NCBI GenBank assembly: GCA_015178975.1
Contig: WHVD01000017.1
Coordinates: 496,001 to 560,000, forward strand
Direction: 5' to 3'
Length of the DNA stretch: 64,000 nucleotides
Source: Hysterangium stoloniferum
Taxonomy: Eukaryota > Basidiomycota > Agaricomycetes > Hysterangiales > Hysterangiaceae
Shown: in pieces, positions 10,131-21,984 of the stretch
Layout: every line of letters starts with the position of its first letter
Numbering within the stretch: the stretch's first letter is position 1
The notes under the pieces: model-generated
What the model saw: the letters and a program-made list of their open reading frames with translations, nothing else
Database searches by the model: none
Told to the model about the DNA's origin: nothing
Position numbers and translations under genes: made by a program

Positions 10131-12934
10131 TGTCCAAATTTTTAGATGATTAGCAGACAGTGGTATGTGGTGATTGTCGTCAGGAGCTCGATTATGAATT
10201 ATGGCTAGAATCCTTACGAGCCCACCGTTCCCGAATTTTTTGGCAAAATATTTCCTTCTTTCACGTCGCAATACTCTGACTCCGTTGTTCTGAGCTCCGT
10301 AACATCTGGCGAAACCAATGGAGGTAGGTCCTCGACACAGCTTCGCCAGAAACCTCATCAGGTACCGCGTTCATGTCGTAGCTGCACGCACTCGGTTTGT
10401 TAGATGTAGGCATTGGCGAACCGGAGTTGTACTCAGGTTAGTATAAGTATTGCTTAATTATGGTAGGCTGTGATAGATTAATATTGGCACTTCGCTTGTG
10501 CGGGAATCACTCTTTCTTGGTGGATTCAATCTCGTTGCTATGTCCGGGAAACTTGTGCGCTTCATGTTCAAGGTGTACGCTGCTTTTTCAAATCATGTGC
10601 TTCATGTTTAACTCTATCAATACGCAGCCTAGGTTTCAGGGCATTCGCAAGTTGCTCCAACGATTTCTTCCACTTCTTGAGATTGTCTGCCACCAAAAAC
10701 ATACATGTCTGCTGGTATTTGTCTTACGCTAACACTGCAGGAGTGTGGCAACCCAAGAGTTCTCGCGCAGGACAATCCGCCATTTTTATTGTGCAAGAAG
10801 TGACATCACCATGGAAAATATATATGCACTGGATACTGAATGCTATGGTGCAGGACACATAGTCCTTTGTATTTTTACAAACATTGTATTTATTTGGAAC
10901 TTGCGCAGACGGGATGACAGAGATATTACTAAAGCCATGTTAAGTATATTCCAAGACATCCTATAATATTCTAGGGATGTCAGGTTGATCACCAACAGTA
11001 TCTTTAGCAACCATTGTATTTTTCACAAATTTTAAGCCCCTTAAAATCACCGGAATTATGGTAGATACTAGTGATAAGCGGAGACTAGATGCACAATTGC
11101 AGTGCTTTTCTGAGAACCCCGGTATCGCTACTATGCTTAGAAATGGAGGCCATCACATCACACCCTGTTGGGTTTCATGTTCGCGATTTGAAAATACCCC
11201 TTAAAGCTCGTGGAAAATACAAAATTTGTGGATATTACAAAAATTCCCCGAAAGTGTTTTTTTATTTATTTTATTTTATTGAAACTGTGTGTCAGTATGT
11301 AAGAGACGCAGCCGGAGCCAACGTCCTCAACACCATCGAATTCCGTGGTATAAGGGCTGTGACAGATAACCCAGTTATACTGTGGCCACATTTTCCTGCA
11401 CTCCGTGATGGTGCTTGCGGTAAATACTCTACGATTCTGATGAATGGGTTGGGAAAAGTCTTTGGAAGAAAGACTACTTTCCTACCGTGTCATCAGAGAC
11501 GACATCTGTCAGATTGGCGTCAATTGCCGCCATGACCTCCTTGATATGCCCTGGGGATTGTGCGCGTTTTTGCATGGGGTCACTGACGACTATTATACCA
11601 CCTCTTTGAAAGGCGGCAAAATGATCAAGCCTTCGATGCGTTGTCAGACAATATTGCCGCTTTGAAGTTCCTGTACGCGTTTCATGCCCTCTGGAGGCGG
11701 GAATGTAACATTGTGGAGACCCTTTATCAGCAGTGAGTCTGCAGCAACGATATTGATTAGGTTGGAAACACAGGGAATAATTTCATGGTGGCGAGTTTCT
11801 TCACCGCCGCAAAGGAACCTATTTGTATGATACCTATGGGATGAAGGAAGGAAGAAGCTCGGATCATCTCGAACGCGTCAGAAAAACATTGTTTACGAAG
11901 TGCGGTGACCTTCGCTCCAAGAAGCTCATTGCGTGATCCAGGTAAGACCCGTAGGGAGAGAAAGACTGTTTTTCTTCTCTGACGCAATTCCACCTAAATT
12001 GGCCAACAATAGATAATCTAGATGAGCCGTACTAGTAGTACAATAACCATAGCATGTAGGGGAAATAATTCGGTCCAATCACGGATACATCATTAGAACA
12101 GTTTTATGTACTGGAATTCTTCCCTGAGTGCTGCCCCAGACGTAGCCATTTGTTATGTACGCTTCACAGCTAAAAGCGCTTACAACCATTGATACGTCAA
12201 GTCAAATAGTCCATGTTTATTCTGCATGTCATTTGGGAATTGACCTAGATGAAAAATTCATATCAAATAGACGGAGGGCCACGTTAAACGTTCGAGCCGG
12301 GGTAGACGACGGTGCGCGCTTGGGAAAGAAGCACGTTGTAATTTGTATAATAAACGGGTGCGCCGGGGGGTCGGCGAGTGGAAGCCACGCATATACCAGT
12401 ATCGACAGATGGTGCGCGGAGTGAGTGTCGGTGTGAATCCAGCTGGTGGAATTATGGGTTTGGAGAAGTCGTCGACGTAATTGGGGAATGTTGTCGGAGA
12501 ATCGGAAGGCGGTGGACAGAAGTGAGTAAGTTGGATTGAGGTGGTCTCCACGATACAATTTATATCAACACAATGCTCCGCTGACCCCGATCAGAACGGG
12601 GCACAGCGATACATTTATTATAATATCTTGCTATTTTTACAGCGTGCGCCAGGAAATATTAGGTTTACATCTTCCGAATCATCTCATTTCCTAATTGAAC
12701 AGGTTGGTTTGTGGGTTATCTTGCACTCAAATTATTAAGTCTGTATAGAAAATTAAATATTAACGTACTGTACTTATTCAGTTACCTAATAAGTATTAGT
12801 TTCAAACAGTCCCTATTTCGGTCTACTTCTTTGGTGGCACCACATCTGTTTCCGGACGCGGCGCCTGCACGCGCCGATCTCTCGGACCGTGTGCTCCACC
12901 TAAGAGAACTGTTGCAATGCAAGCACTGATTTGA
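10131..12934. other. Intergenic DNA with no recognised gene
   Basis: Only short or compositionally poor open frames occur. The longest (11089-11535 plus and about 12229-12558 minus) show no domain or splice support. The stretch at about 11135-11250 is an inverted, diverged copy of about 52085-52195. A small number of such dispersed repeats is all that can be supported. Confidence 0.45.
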
Positions 12935-14143
12935 TCAGACTGTCGGCGAGAATGGTTGCTGATCTAGAAAAGTCACATCGTCATTTAGATTCAAACATTT
13001 CATTGCCGTGCGTCTTCCCGCAAGGGAGAACCCTGTTAGAGTAAACTGCAAGCCGGGGAACCACAGTATGAGACTCTCTATGTAGGTACTATGTAACTTA
13101 GATAGAGCGGTGTAGAATAAACCGGTGATATAGCTGGGCTTCCAGTTGACGTTTCTACCCCTCAACTGGACTAACTATATACTGTACTACATGGTCTGTG
13201 CACCTGTCTGTAGGACTATCTGCTCAGGAACTATCTAATAATAACTATCACATGATGTGAGCCAGTTGAATCTATACAGACACAAAACGAGATATGAGAG
13301 TCATAGCTAATTGTATATACTCATATTCTAACAAACCCCAGCGCCCCACTACGTACTAGAATTGCGCCTACCACACACAAACGCACGTATGTATTTATAG
13401 CTACACGGCTATGTTTTGAACCCTCCAAGGAACCATTTACTCATACTACAGCACTATTCCAGTCTTTAAAAGTCGGATGTCAGTAGGTAAGCCTGTCCTT
13501 CCAATACAAAGTGGATCATCGCTCAATTGTAGAAACTAGCATATAGTTGGGCTGTCCTAGAGTACAGTAAATTGCAAATCGTCAGTCAACTTACAGTTGC
13601 CATCCCTGGAGATTTAGGGAAATAAATCTTGTGGAAGTAGTACGTACGGCAATGTTGGTGTGTTCGTTCACGGGGCGTCATTTGTAATGTCAAACCACTG
13701 GTGGTCGTCGTGAGGTAGGGCAGGTTTCATCATGTAGTCCGTGTCCCACTCGATCCCGATCATTCAAAGTTTTACCTCGATCCAATTATGACAACTGGTA
13801 AAGATATTTTCCATCTTTCACTGGGCTTTAAATGGAAGCTCATTGCTGCCGCAAATGGACATCTAGAAGAGCTCCTCACATTGATATGAACGGACTTAGC
13901 GCTATAGCTTGTAGCAATCGATGGTTTGCAATCAGTACACATCCACCAAAATTTCCAGTGACTGTGTAATAAATCAAGCCGAGCGAATAATATTGAATGG
14001 TGTACAATCGAGTGGAAAGTATGTGTGGGGTAAATACAAATGGCACAATGTACCGAGTGCATAAGGATTTGGCGTGAGCCATGTGTAAATGTGGGTGGAA
14101 TTTTCGCGGTTCAGTCACTCTTGGTCAATAGTAGTGTGCGAGG
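12935..14143. repeat. 3' flank of the HEAT gene, duplicated at 53.6-54.5 kb
   Basis: This segment aligns colinearly with about 53640-54507, which continues into a copy of the last exons of the gene. Shared landmarks are CTGTCGGCGAGAATGGTTG, TACGTACTAGAATTG-type sequence and CAAATCnTnRGTCARCTTACAG. The right-hand copy lacks the 300-bp LTR found here. The duplication therefore covers the gene end plus about 1.2 kb of downstream DNA. Confidence 0.8.
13034..13333. mobile_element. Solo LTR, 300 bp, family shared with 50516-50825
   Basis: The element begins TGTTAGAGT and ends ATTCTAACA, giving matching inverted ends, and is flanked by AACCC on both sides (13029-13033 and 13334-13338). The duplicated segment near 53762-53776 lacks it, which is an empty site. 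The internal sequence (CACAGTATGAG..., ACCGGTGATATA..., ACATGGTCTGTGCAC) is shared with the solo LTR inside the Tc1 element at 50.5 kb. Insertion came after, or in only one copy of, the segment duplication. Confidence 0.9.
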
Positions 14144-17100
14144 CTACAATGTTGTCAATAGCCCGTGTCTATCCATTTCCAGTATCAAGGCCCGAATACA
14201 ATCAGAAGGAATATCACCCATGAAATGTATCATGAAGGACACAATATGAGCGACTTCAATAATGGTATGGCTTACAAAAGCTGGAAAAATTGGCATTCAT
14301 ACAACTAAAAGATGGAAGCACTCACCATCCTCCAAGAGAATTTCAATCAGCGTGCCACGGTGTAGGAGAGGTGGTTCGGGTAGATAGAATTGGCACAGTG
14401 CAATGAGGACGATCTGCAGCTTGAGGTTGGAAAAGTAGCCTGAAAGACGGTAATAAAAGGACTCAATGCTGGATACAATTAAAGCATACCATGTTTAGAA
14501 AAAGCTGCAAATAGTTTTACACCGGACAAAACAAATTCATCGTTCTTGGCAGAAACGAGGGATGCACAGTGATGTTCCAGGTTACAACGAGCAATTGAAT
14601 CACGAAAGCAATCTTTGAAAAACATAGCTAAGAAGAACCTGTTGATTTGCGGCTCAAGGAACGCACCGTGTGCTGCGAGCATGACGAGCAAGTCTACGAC
14701 ACGTGTTGCACTCAATGAGTGTATATCCTCCAAACGTTTCACAATACTAGGAATAGCCCGCACAATGGCAGATCTAATTTCAGCTATGGTCAAATGTCAG
14801 CTGGATTCCGATCCGATTATAAGGTACTGAACCATGGTCTGAAAGCTTCGCCAGGGCCGATGAAACACTTGGTTGAATATAGTACCAAGGGTCCTTCAGA
14901 AGTGCAACAATATCGGGGGTAGCATCCGACACAGCAGCTTGAAATTCGGCTGGGGACAATATCACTCGGAGTCCCATCCCATGATAATGCACCGCACCTT
15001 GCTCTGAAAGCTTGGCCAGGACCAATACTCCGTTTGATCGAACAACGACATCAGCGTTCTTCAAAAGTGCAACAATGTCGGGGATGGCGCTCAAAATGGC
15101 AGGCCGAAATTCGGCTGTGATCAAATGTCACTAGATTGCCATCCCATTATGAGGCACGGCACCTTGCTCGGAAAACTTGGCCAGGTCCAATGCTGCGCTT
15201 GAACGAACAAAGTTGTCAGTGTCCGTCAAAAGTGCAACAATATCAGGGATGGTAGTCGAAATGACAGGCCGAAATGCAACTGTGATCAAATGTCAGCTAG
15301 ATTACCCTCCCAATGTGAGGCACTCCACCTTGCTCTGAAAGCTTGGCCAGGACCGATGCTGCGTTTGATAGAGCGTGGGGGATAGAGTCCTTCAAAAGTG
15401 CAACAATTGCGGGAATGGCATCCAAAATGGCAGCTGGAAATTCAGCTGTAATAAATGTCAGCTGTGCTCTCATCCCGTTTTCGAGGCACCGCACCACATT
15501 CTGAAAGCTTGGCCAGTGCTGATCCAATATTTGATTGACCCCACAGGTCAGGGTCTCGCAAAAGTATGACAAGGTCGTGTATAGCATCCATAATGACAGA
15601 TCGAAATTCGGCTGGGGTCAGATGTCAGCTGGGTTCCATCCCATTCTGATAAACCACCTTGCTCTGAAAGCTTGTCCAGGGCCGATGCTGCGTTTGAACG
15701 AACAAAGACGTCAGTGTTATTCAAAAGTGCAACGATATCAGAAATAGCACACGACACGGCAGCTCGAAATTTGGCTAGGGTCAAATGTCAGTGGGATTCC
15801 CATCCCATTATGGTGCAACGCACATTGTTCTGAAAGCTTGGCCAGGGCCCATGCTGCGTCTGAACGAACAAAGTCGTCAGTGTCCTTCAAAAGTGCAACA
15901 ATGTCGGGAATGGCATTCGCAATAGCAGGCCGAAATTCGGCTGTGAGCAAATGTCAACGATGTTCCCATCCCATTATCAGGCACTTCACATTGTTCTGAA
16001 AGTTTTGCCACGGCCGAGACTGTATTTGATCGAGTAGATGGCCTAGAATCCTTCAAAAGTGCAGCAATGGCGGGAATGGCACCCAAAACGGCACCGCGAA
16101 ATTCGGCTGTGGTTAAATGTCAACTGGATTTGCAACCCGTTATGATGCACCGCACCTTGCTCTAAAAGTTTGCCTAGGGCTGATACTGCGTTGGATCCAA
16201 GGGAGAGGTAGGGGTCCTTCAAAAGTGCAACAATGTCGGGAACGGCCCCCGAAATGGCAGCTCGGAATTCGGCTGTGATCAATTGTCAACTGGATTTCCA
16301 TCCCATTGACAGACACCCCACCTTGTTCTGAAAGCTTGGCTAGGACCGATACTCCCCGGGACCGAACGGAGTCATCAGAGTCTTTCAAAAGTATGAAAAT
16401 GTTAGGAATGGCACCGGCAATGGCGGTGTGAAATTTGTCTGGAAACCCATCAATTATGGCAGTTTGCAAGACGTCGGCACACTTACCAAACACATGGAGA
16501 GTAATCACCGCCTGTCCGAGAGCCAATTTTCCTTCACGCACTCTGAGATTGAAGGTTGGTAAGGTGAGGCCAAAATTGTGAGCTTTCAAGTAGTTTGGAC
16601 ATTGGGAAATGAACAATATACGAAATAACATATGAGGGCTCTTCACGTACATGCCATCGTTATCTGTTGAAGGATTTTGATACCTTCATGACGCCAAATG
16701 CTGTGAGTACTCTGTAAGAGATCTATAGTCGACCAGACCCGGCTCGTCGCGAATTGAGAGATGTGGTGTGTGTCGGGCTTATTGACTAGATCGCTGTTAT
16801 ATGTAAGAGGACGGGGTAGGTCCGAAGGGGGGATAGTCAAGCTTCGGAGTGGAGTTGAAGGGGGATTGTGCGACGATGGCCGCATGTTGTCAGACAAACC
16901 TACAGCACCAAGTATGTGACCCCTGACAAGAGGAAGAAACTTCGCTATGGAGACTTGAGAAAAATGGTTCATGAAAAATTATTGGACCACCTTTCTCAGA
17001 AAACCTGGCCAGCAGAAATGCTGCGCTTCGGCGAACGGGGGCATAAGGGTACTTCAAAAGTGCAACAATGTCAGGAATGGCACGCTCCATAGCAACTTGA

Positions 17101-20100
17101 TATAGAGCTGTGTTCGGATTTCAGCTGCATTCACACCCCATTATTGAGGCACCGCACCTTCCTCTGAAAGCTTGGCCAGGACCGATACTGCGTTTGATCG
17201 AGCGTCGGGGAAAGAGCGCTTCAAAAGTGCAACAATTGCAGGAATGGCATCCAAAATGGCAGCTCGAAATTCGTCTGTGGTGAAATGTCAGCTAGAGTCT
17301 CATCCCACTGAGACGCATGCCACCTTGCTTTGAAAGCTTGACCAGGGCCGATACTCCATCTGACCCAGGGGTTTCGTCCCAGAATTGTAAAAGGGCAACG
17401 ATGTCAGGAATAGCATTCACAATGGCAACTCGAAATTCGGCCGTGGTTGAAAGGGCAGTCCGAAATTCGACTGTGGGCAAATGTCATGTGGATTCACATC
17501 ATTATGTGGGACCGTACATTGCTCTGAAAGCTTGGCCAAGGTCAATACTGCTTGTGATCGAACAGAGGACCCAGGGTCCTTAAAAAGTGCAGTAATGCCG
17601 GAAATCGTACTTGCAATGGCGGCTCGAAAGTCGGCTGTCAACAAATGTCAGCTGGGTTCTCATCCCAATACGAGGCACCGCGCCTTGTTCCGAAAGCTTG
17701 CCCAGTGCTGATACACCATTTGATCGAACAGTTTCGTGGGAGTCTTTCAAAAGCATGACAATGTCGGGCATGACATCCACAATGGCAGGTCGAAATTTGG
17801 CTGGGGTTAAATGTCAGCTGGGCTCCCATTTGATTATGAGGCACCGCACCCTGTTCCGAAAGGCTGGCCAGTGCTGATACACCATTTGATCGAACATATT
17901 CGTGGGAGTCCTTCAACAGTATGACGATGTCGGGGATGGCATCCACAACGGCAGGTCGAACTTCGGCTGGGGTCAAATGTCAGCTGGGTTCCGATTTTAT
18001 GAGGGGGCAACGCAACCTTGCTTTGAAAGCTTGGCCAGTGCTGGTACACTACTTGATCCAGCCCCGTTGTGAGTGTCCTTCAAAAGTGCAACAATGTTGG
18101 GCATGACATCAGCAATGGCAGGCCGGAATTCGGCTGTGGTCAAAGGTCAGCTGGGCTCCCATCCTATCACAAGCCACTGCACCCTGTTCTGAAAACTTGG
18201 CCAGGGCCGACATTCCGTTTGAAAGAACCCAGTTGTCAGTGTCCTTCAAAAGTGCAACAACGTTGGGAATGATATCAACAATGGCAGGCCGGAATTCGGC
18301 TGTAGTCAATTGTCAGCCTGGTTCCCATCCCATTATGAGGCACTGCACCCTGCTCTGAAAACTTGGCCAGGGTCGATACTGCAATTGAACGAACCGAGTC
18401 GTCCTTCAAAAGTGCAGCAATGTCAGGAATGGTACGCGAAATGGCAACTCGAAATTCGGCTGCGATTAAATGTCAGCTGGGTTCCCATCTCATTATGAGG
18501 CACCGCACCTTGTTCTGAAAGCTTCGCCAGGGCCGACACTCCGTCTGAACGAACCCAGCCGTGAGTGTCCTGCAAAAGTGCAACGATGTCGCCAATGGCA
18601 CCAGAAATCGCAGCTCGAAATTCGGCTGTGATCACATCTCAGCAAGATTACCATTTCATGAAGAGCCATCGAACCTCGTTCTGAAAGCTTCGCCAAGGCC
18701 GATACTCCGTTTGATCGAACGGTGTTGTCAGAGTCCTTCAAAAGTGCAATAATGTGGGGAATGGCCCCACAAATACCAGTTGGGAAATTCGCTGAAAACC
18801 GCTGCATATTATATCAAACTCCTTTTCCACTTCGCATACTCTTACCACATTTCACCAGTAATAGTTCTTCGGGATCAGTGCTATCTTCAGAGCCGTCCGT
18901 ACTACATTGTGCTAGTCTCTTTATCCACTCGTTCCCTTTTCCGGCCGTGCGAAAACGTTAGCTAAATGTATTTTCAATCGTGTAAGGAGGACAGTTCACC
19001 TGCTATAACACCCTTCCCTTTTAACATTCTCTGGCAATCCTCTGCTCATCAATTAGTGTCTTTCCTGTACCATGCCGACTGTCCTTACGAAGATGCCAAT
19101 ATGCCAATATTACCTCTTCGCAGCTTGCACGTAAGTCCTCCTTCTCTGACAATGCTCCGTCAATAGCAGCCATCATCAATGTCTGTCGCTCGTAAGGTGC
19201 TGCACCCAGCGTGATCAGAGTTTGGATGTCTGAGTATGTCGACACCCCTAGGTTACCCTCATCCATGTTTACCTTGATACCAATAAGTATCGCCAACCCC
19301 AATGTCCTCAGGGAAGGCTCTAAACTGTCCAACCGATGTAAGGGTTTTCCGACCTGTATCAGGGTTGTGAAGGGGGTAAGACACCCTTCGTCTTTCAGTT
19401 TGTCTGTTTGCGGCGACAGGAATCGGTACATTGCAAGGAGAGAAACTTCGGCAAGCTCTGCATCACGTACGGTGACGACGCCCGCAGTAATGTGAAAGCA
19501 ACTTTCAAATATTTTGCATACTTTCTCCGTTACCGCTCGTTGGCACAAAGCAATTCGCAACTGTTCACATGGTTTCGCACCTGCGACAGCCCTCAGTGCC
19601 TCCTGAACTGCCTCCTCCGACATAGATTTTTCAATCACCCATGCCAGGACATCAGCTTCAAGTTCTGCCCATTGAGGCTTGCGCTGAGCTTCGACCAAGA
19701 ACCGAGAGAGGCTTTCTAGCCATTCGGAAATTCTAAATGGATACGTCGATGTCGATGAAAAAGACCCAGAATCGTCTGTTCCGGACGTCCCATACTTTGC
19801 GCCTGTAGAGACGACCGGGAAAAAGCGCGACATTGTGGTCTGAAAAGGACAGGCGGGGGAAAACAAGGGACATAAGGTCCCGAGTAGATATAGCGCGATT
19901 CCAGATCCGGTCAAAAAAAGCAGAAGCACGCCTAAAGCTACGCTGCTATCCCAGGTGAATAAGACGAGACCTGCAGAAAAAAGAAAGAGAGCTAGTTGGA
20001 TCAAAAGCGGGATGCCAGTAACAACTGACTCGAGGCGCCACTGCTGCGCTCTCTTAACACGAAGGAGACGTTCACATGCATCACTTGAGCGACTTCCTGG

Positions 20101-20743
20101 CGATACAGGAATATACTTTGCCAGCCATTCCCTGGCAAGTACAGCACAAAGCGCACTGAAGAGGGTCAGACCGAGACTACCGAACCACAAATAGTTGACA
20201 ATAAGGGAAGATTTGGAGACTTTAACAGACGGAGAGGTAGTCGCAGCCAGCTGATTTTGGAGTGTTCAGGATTTCCTGAAGAGGATCTACCTGCAAATCC
20301 TTCCTACTGTCGATCAGGAAAGCGGTAAGAATTGCCCCAAACAAGCCTGCCTTAGAAACTATAAGTTGAATATCCCATAAAGAAAAATGAATTCAGTTTA
20401 CAAATATGAGAAGCTCGTCGATACCAACTTGCAATGAACTGGCAAGTTCTCTGTCTTCTTTTCCGGTTTCCTTTAGGTATAACGACCATATGGTTGAATC
20501 CGATTGAAAGTGCTTGGCATAGGGGTTGCCTTCCTCGCTATTTAGGCCATTACTACCACTGGATGTCGCATTGGTTGGGGTTGAGGGAACCGCGGTAGGC
20601 CACAGCGAAGGTTCACGATTGGTCGTTCCTGATACTTCCGTTTGCTTTCAGTTTAGAAACAGCGTAAAATCTGATTTAATACCTGCGGCAACCGGGATCT
20701 GTGATTCAGCGGAGCTACTGTCTCTTGCATACTGCGAAGACAT
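14144..20743 (-). CDS. DUF6535-HEAT repeat membrane protein (multi-exon)
   Basis: The start is the ATG at 20743-20741. Exons read as 20743-20683, 20634-20402, 20350-19089, 19041-19000 and 18935-18846, then HEAT exons from 18791, with a stop at 14146-14144. Introns begin GT, end AG and carry CTAAC/CTAAT-type branch points. The N-terminal ~500 residues match DUF6535: PYAKHFQSDSTIWSLYLKE, DELLIF-AGLFGAILTAFLID, YLWFGSLGLTLF, and three further hydrophobic helices, so a membrane anchor is likely. Then follow 11 HEAT exons, a ~130-residue linker (exons around 16.9-16.45 kb), 11 more HEAT exons and a C-terminal module ending MDRHGLLTTL. Each HEAT exon is 39 codons in phase 1. About 98 + 410 + 22x39 + linkers gives roughly 1,600 residues. 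A 40-nt stretch (20290-20251) is either a very short intron or a frameshift. The linker might instead start a second gene at 16885. HEAT proteins are usually scaffolds; no specific role is known. Confidence 0.75.
14794..16440 (-). repeat. HEAT exon array, second block (about 10-11 units)
   Basis: This has the same unit as the first block, with acceptor-side motifs near 16273, 16107, 15940, 15775, 15613, 15447, 15287, 15118 and 14950. It is preceded by a non-HEAT linker exon (REGKLALGQAVITLHVFGKC) spliced at a strong GTACGT donor (16648). Exons vary more than in the first block (for example LVILLRDPDLWGQSN), suggesting an older block or looser constraint. Confidence 0.7.
16890..18791 (-). repeat. 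HEAT exon array, first block (11 units of ~165 bp)
   Basis: Acceptor-proximal motifs (TCAAATGTCAGC and variants on the plus strand) recur near 18625, 18460, 18300, 18137, 17970, 17806, 17641, 17475, 17282 and 17100. Each unit is a 117-nt exon plus a ~49-nt intron. One unit (about 17440-17478) shows a small internal duplication of its exon start (AEFR...TALSTTAEFR). Frames stay open across the block, so the array appears to be kept by selection or is recent. Confidence 0.75.
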
Positions 20744-21069
20744 CAGTTTGACTTAGGGTCAGTTGGGCGCGTCAAATACAAAGGTCGACAGGAGCGAGCT
20801 TCTTGGGTAGTGTTGAGTGCCGTACGATCCCTGGCATGCCGGGAGTATTTCGGCTCTCGACGTCCAGCTGAGCGTAACGGAAGAGTCTCACGCTCTTTGT
20901 TTTTCTTCCTGCGACAACTCTGTCATTACGATCCAAAGATTAGCACTCATTCACACATTTTCGTTCATTTGATCATTTATAATTAGTTTACCCACCCACC
21001 CACCCACCCTTCCCCTTATACCAATGAGGGTATTAATAATGATCCATTTTTTTTTTGGATTTATCTATA

Positions 21070-21375
21070 GTGGATTATAGCGATATATTATTAAAGTGAG
21101 AGTTGTAACACATGCGAGCGGCGAAACTTCCCACGCATACGCAGAGAGTTAACACTTTCCCTCTAGCCAACCATACAGCTCCTCACTCAGACATCACAGA
21201 GTAGACGAAGCTGGACCCATACACCACCGCAAGCAACTTCCAGCGTCGACTATTTCGGACTACACAGTGAAGAGCTGAGTGGTTGGGTAGAGGGAGGGCG
21301 TTAGTGTGCATGGGAAGACTCGCCGCTCGGGAGGGCGGGTATTCATAACGCATTAACAGCTCTCGTTACTGTATA
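21070..21375. repeat. Inner palindrome inside the TIR element
   Basis: The left half (about 21105-21190: CGAGCGGCGAAACTTCCCACGC) and right half (about 21240-21345: GGGAAGACTCGCCGCTCG) are diverged inverted repeats around a ~50-bp centre. Outer parts, GGATTATA and TATAATCC, also pair. The right half recurs as a direct copy at 21864-21965. It may be a separate foldback element inserted into the larger one. Confidence 0.6.
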
Positions 21376-21486
21376 ATCCGTTAAATACGGTAAATATATT
21401 ACTTTGAAACTGAGGATACTTCATTATTACTGCTGTCTAAGGAAAGGGCCAGGGTGTAAGAATTACATAAGCAGGGTGAAAATATT

Positions 21487-21565
21487 GACCTGAGCTGGAT
21501 TTGAACCAGCGACCACTAAGTTTGGATTACATGTCTAGTGCTCTTAACCCCTGAGCAATCAGGCC
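21487..21565 (-). tRNA. tRNA-like sequence, isotype uncertain
   Basis: Read on the minus strand it starts GGCCTGATTGCTCAGGGG and ends GCTCAGGTC. A 7-bp acceptor stem forms (GGCCTGA with TCAGGTC). The D arm is GCTC...GAGC, and the T arm is GCTGG-TTCAAAT-CCAGC. A-box and B-box (GGTTCAAATCC) are good, and TTTT follows 10 nt downstream. The anticodon arm is poor: CTAGA/CTTAG pairs imperfectly around a 13-nt loop, which could contain a short intron or decay. GTA (Tyr) or CCA (Trp) could be read. It may be a tRNA gene, a pseudogene or a SINE head. Confidence 0.5.
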
Positions 21566-21984
21566 ATTAAGAGTAGTTCTATTAAGAACCAGTTACTACT
21601 GAGATGATTAATCATCAGTAAGATATTAATATATCCAGGTCAACCATTACTCATTCAACACAGGGTGGGTGGGTAAAAAATTAATTGTATAGATATGTAG
21701 AGAAAGGATCAGATGTCAGTGATGAGAAAACAGAAAGGATCATGGATTGACAGCAATGTCATGAGAAAACAAAGGCATGTGAGTCCTTCATACGCCCAGC
21801 TGGATGTTGAGTGCCAAACTACTCCCAGCATGCCAGGGATCGTGCGGCACTCAACACTATCCAGCATTGACTATTTTAGACTACACAGTGAAGAGCTGAG
21901 TGGTTGGGGAGAGGGAGGGTGTTAGCTCTCTGCGTGTGTGTGGGAAGACTCACCGCTCACCTGCAAAGGCCTGCCTACTACCGC

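Larger units (their letters stand above)
20811..21863. mobile_element. Non-autonomous DNA transposon with ~200-bp TIRs
   Basis: The left end (20811-21015) is the reverse complement of the right end (21664-21863). Outer termini read TAGTGTTGAGTGCC inward, and both inner edges carry GGGTGGGTGGGTAAA. A further partial copy of the right end lies at 23508-23692. The inside holds a second palindrome and a tRNA-like sequence but no transposase. Flanks show no clear target duplication. The left end sits 68 bp upstream of the DUF6535-HEAT start codon. Confidence 0.7.

Noticed and set aside
12229-12558. Overlapping minus-strand frames near 12.4 kb as a gene
   Set aside because: Two alternative frames both stay open over the same GC-richer stretch with no domain or splice support.
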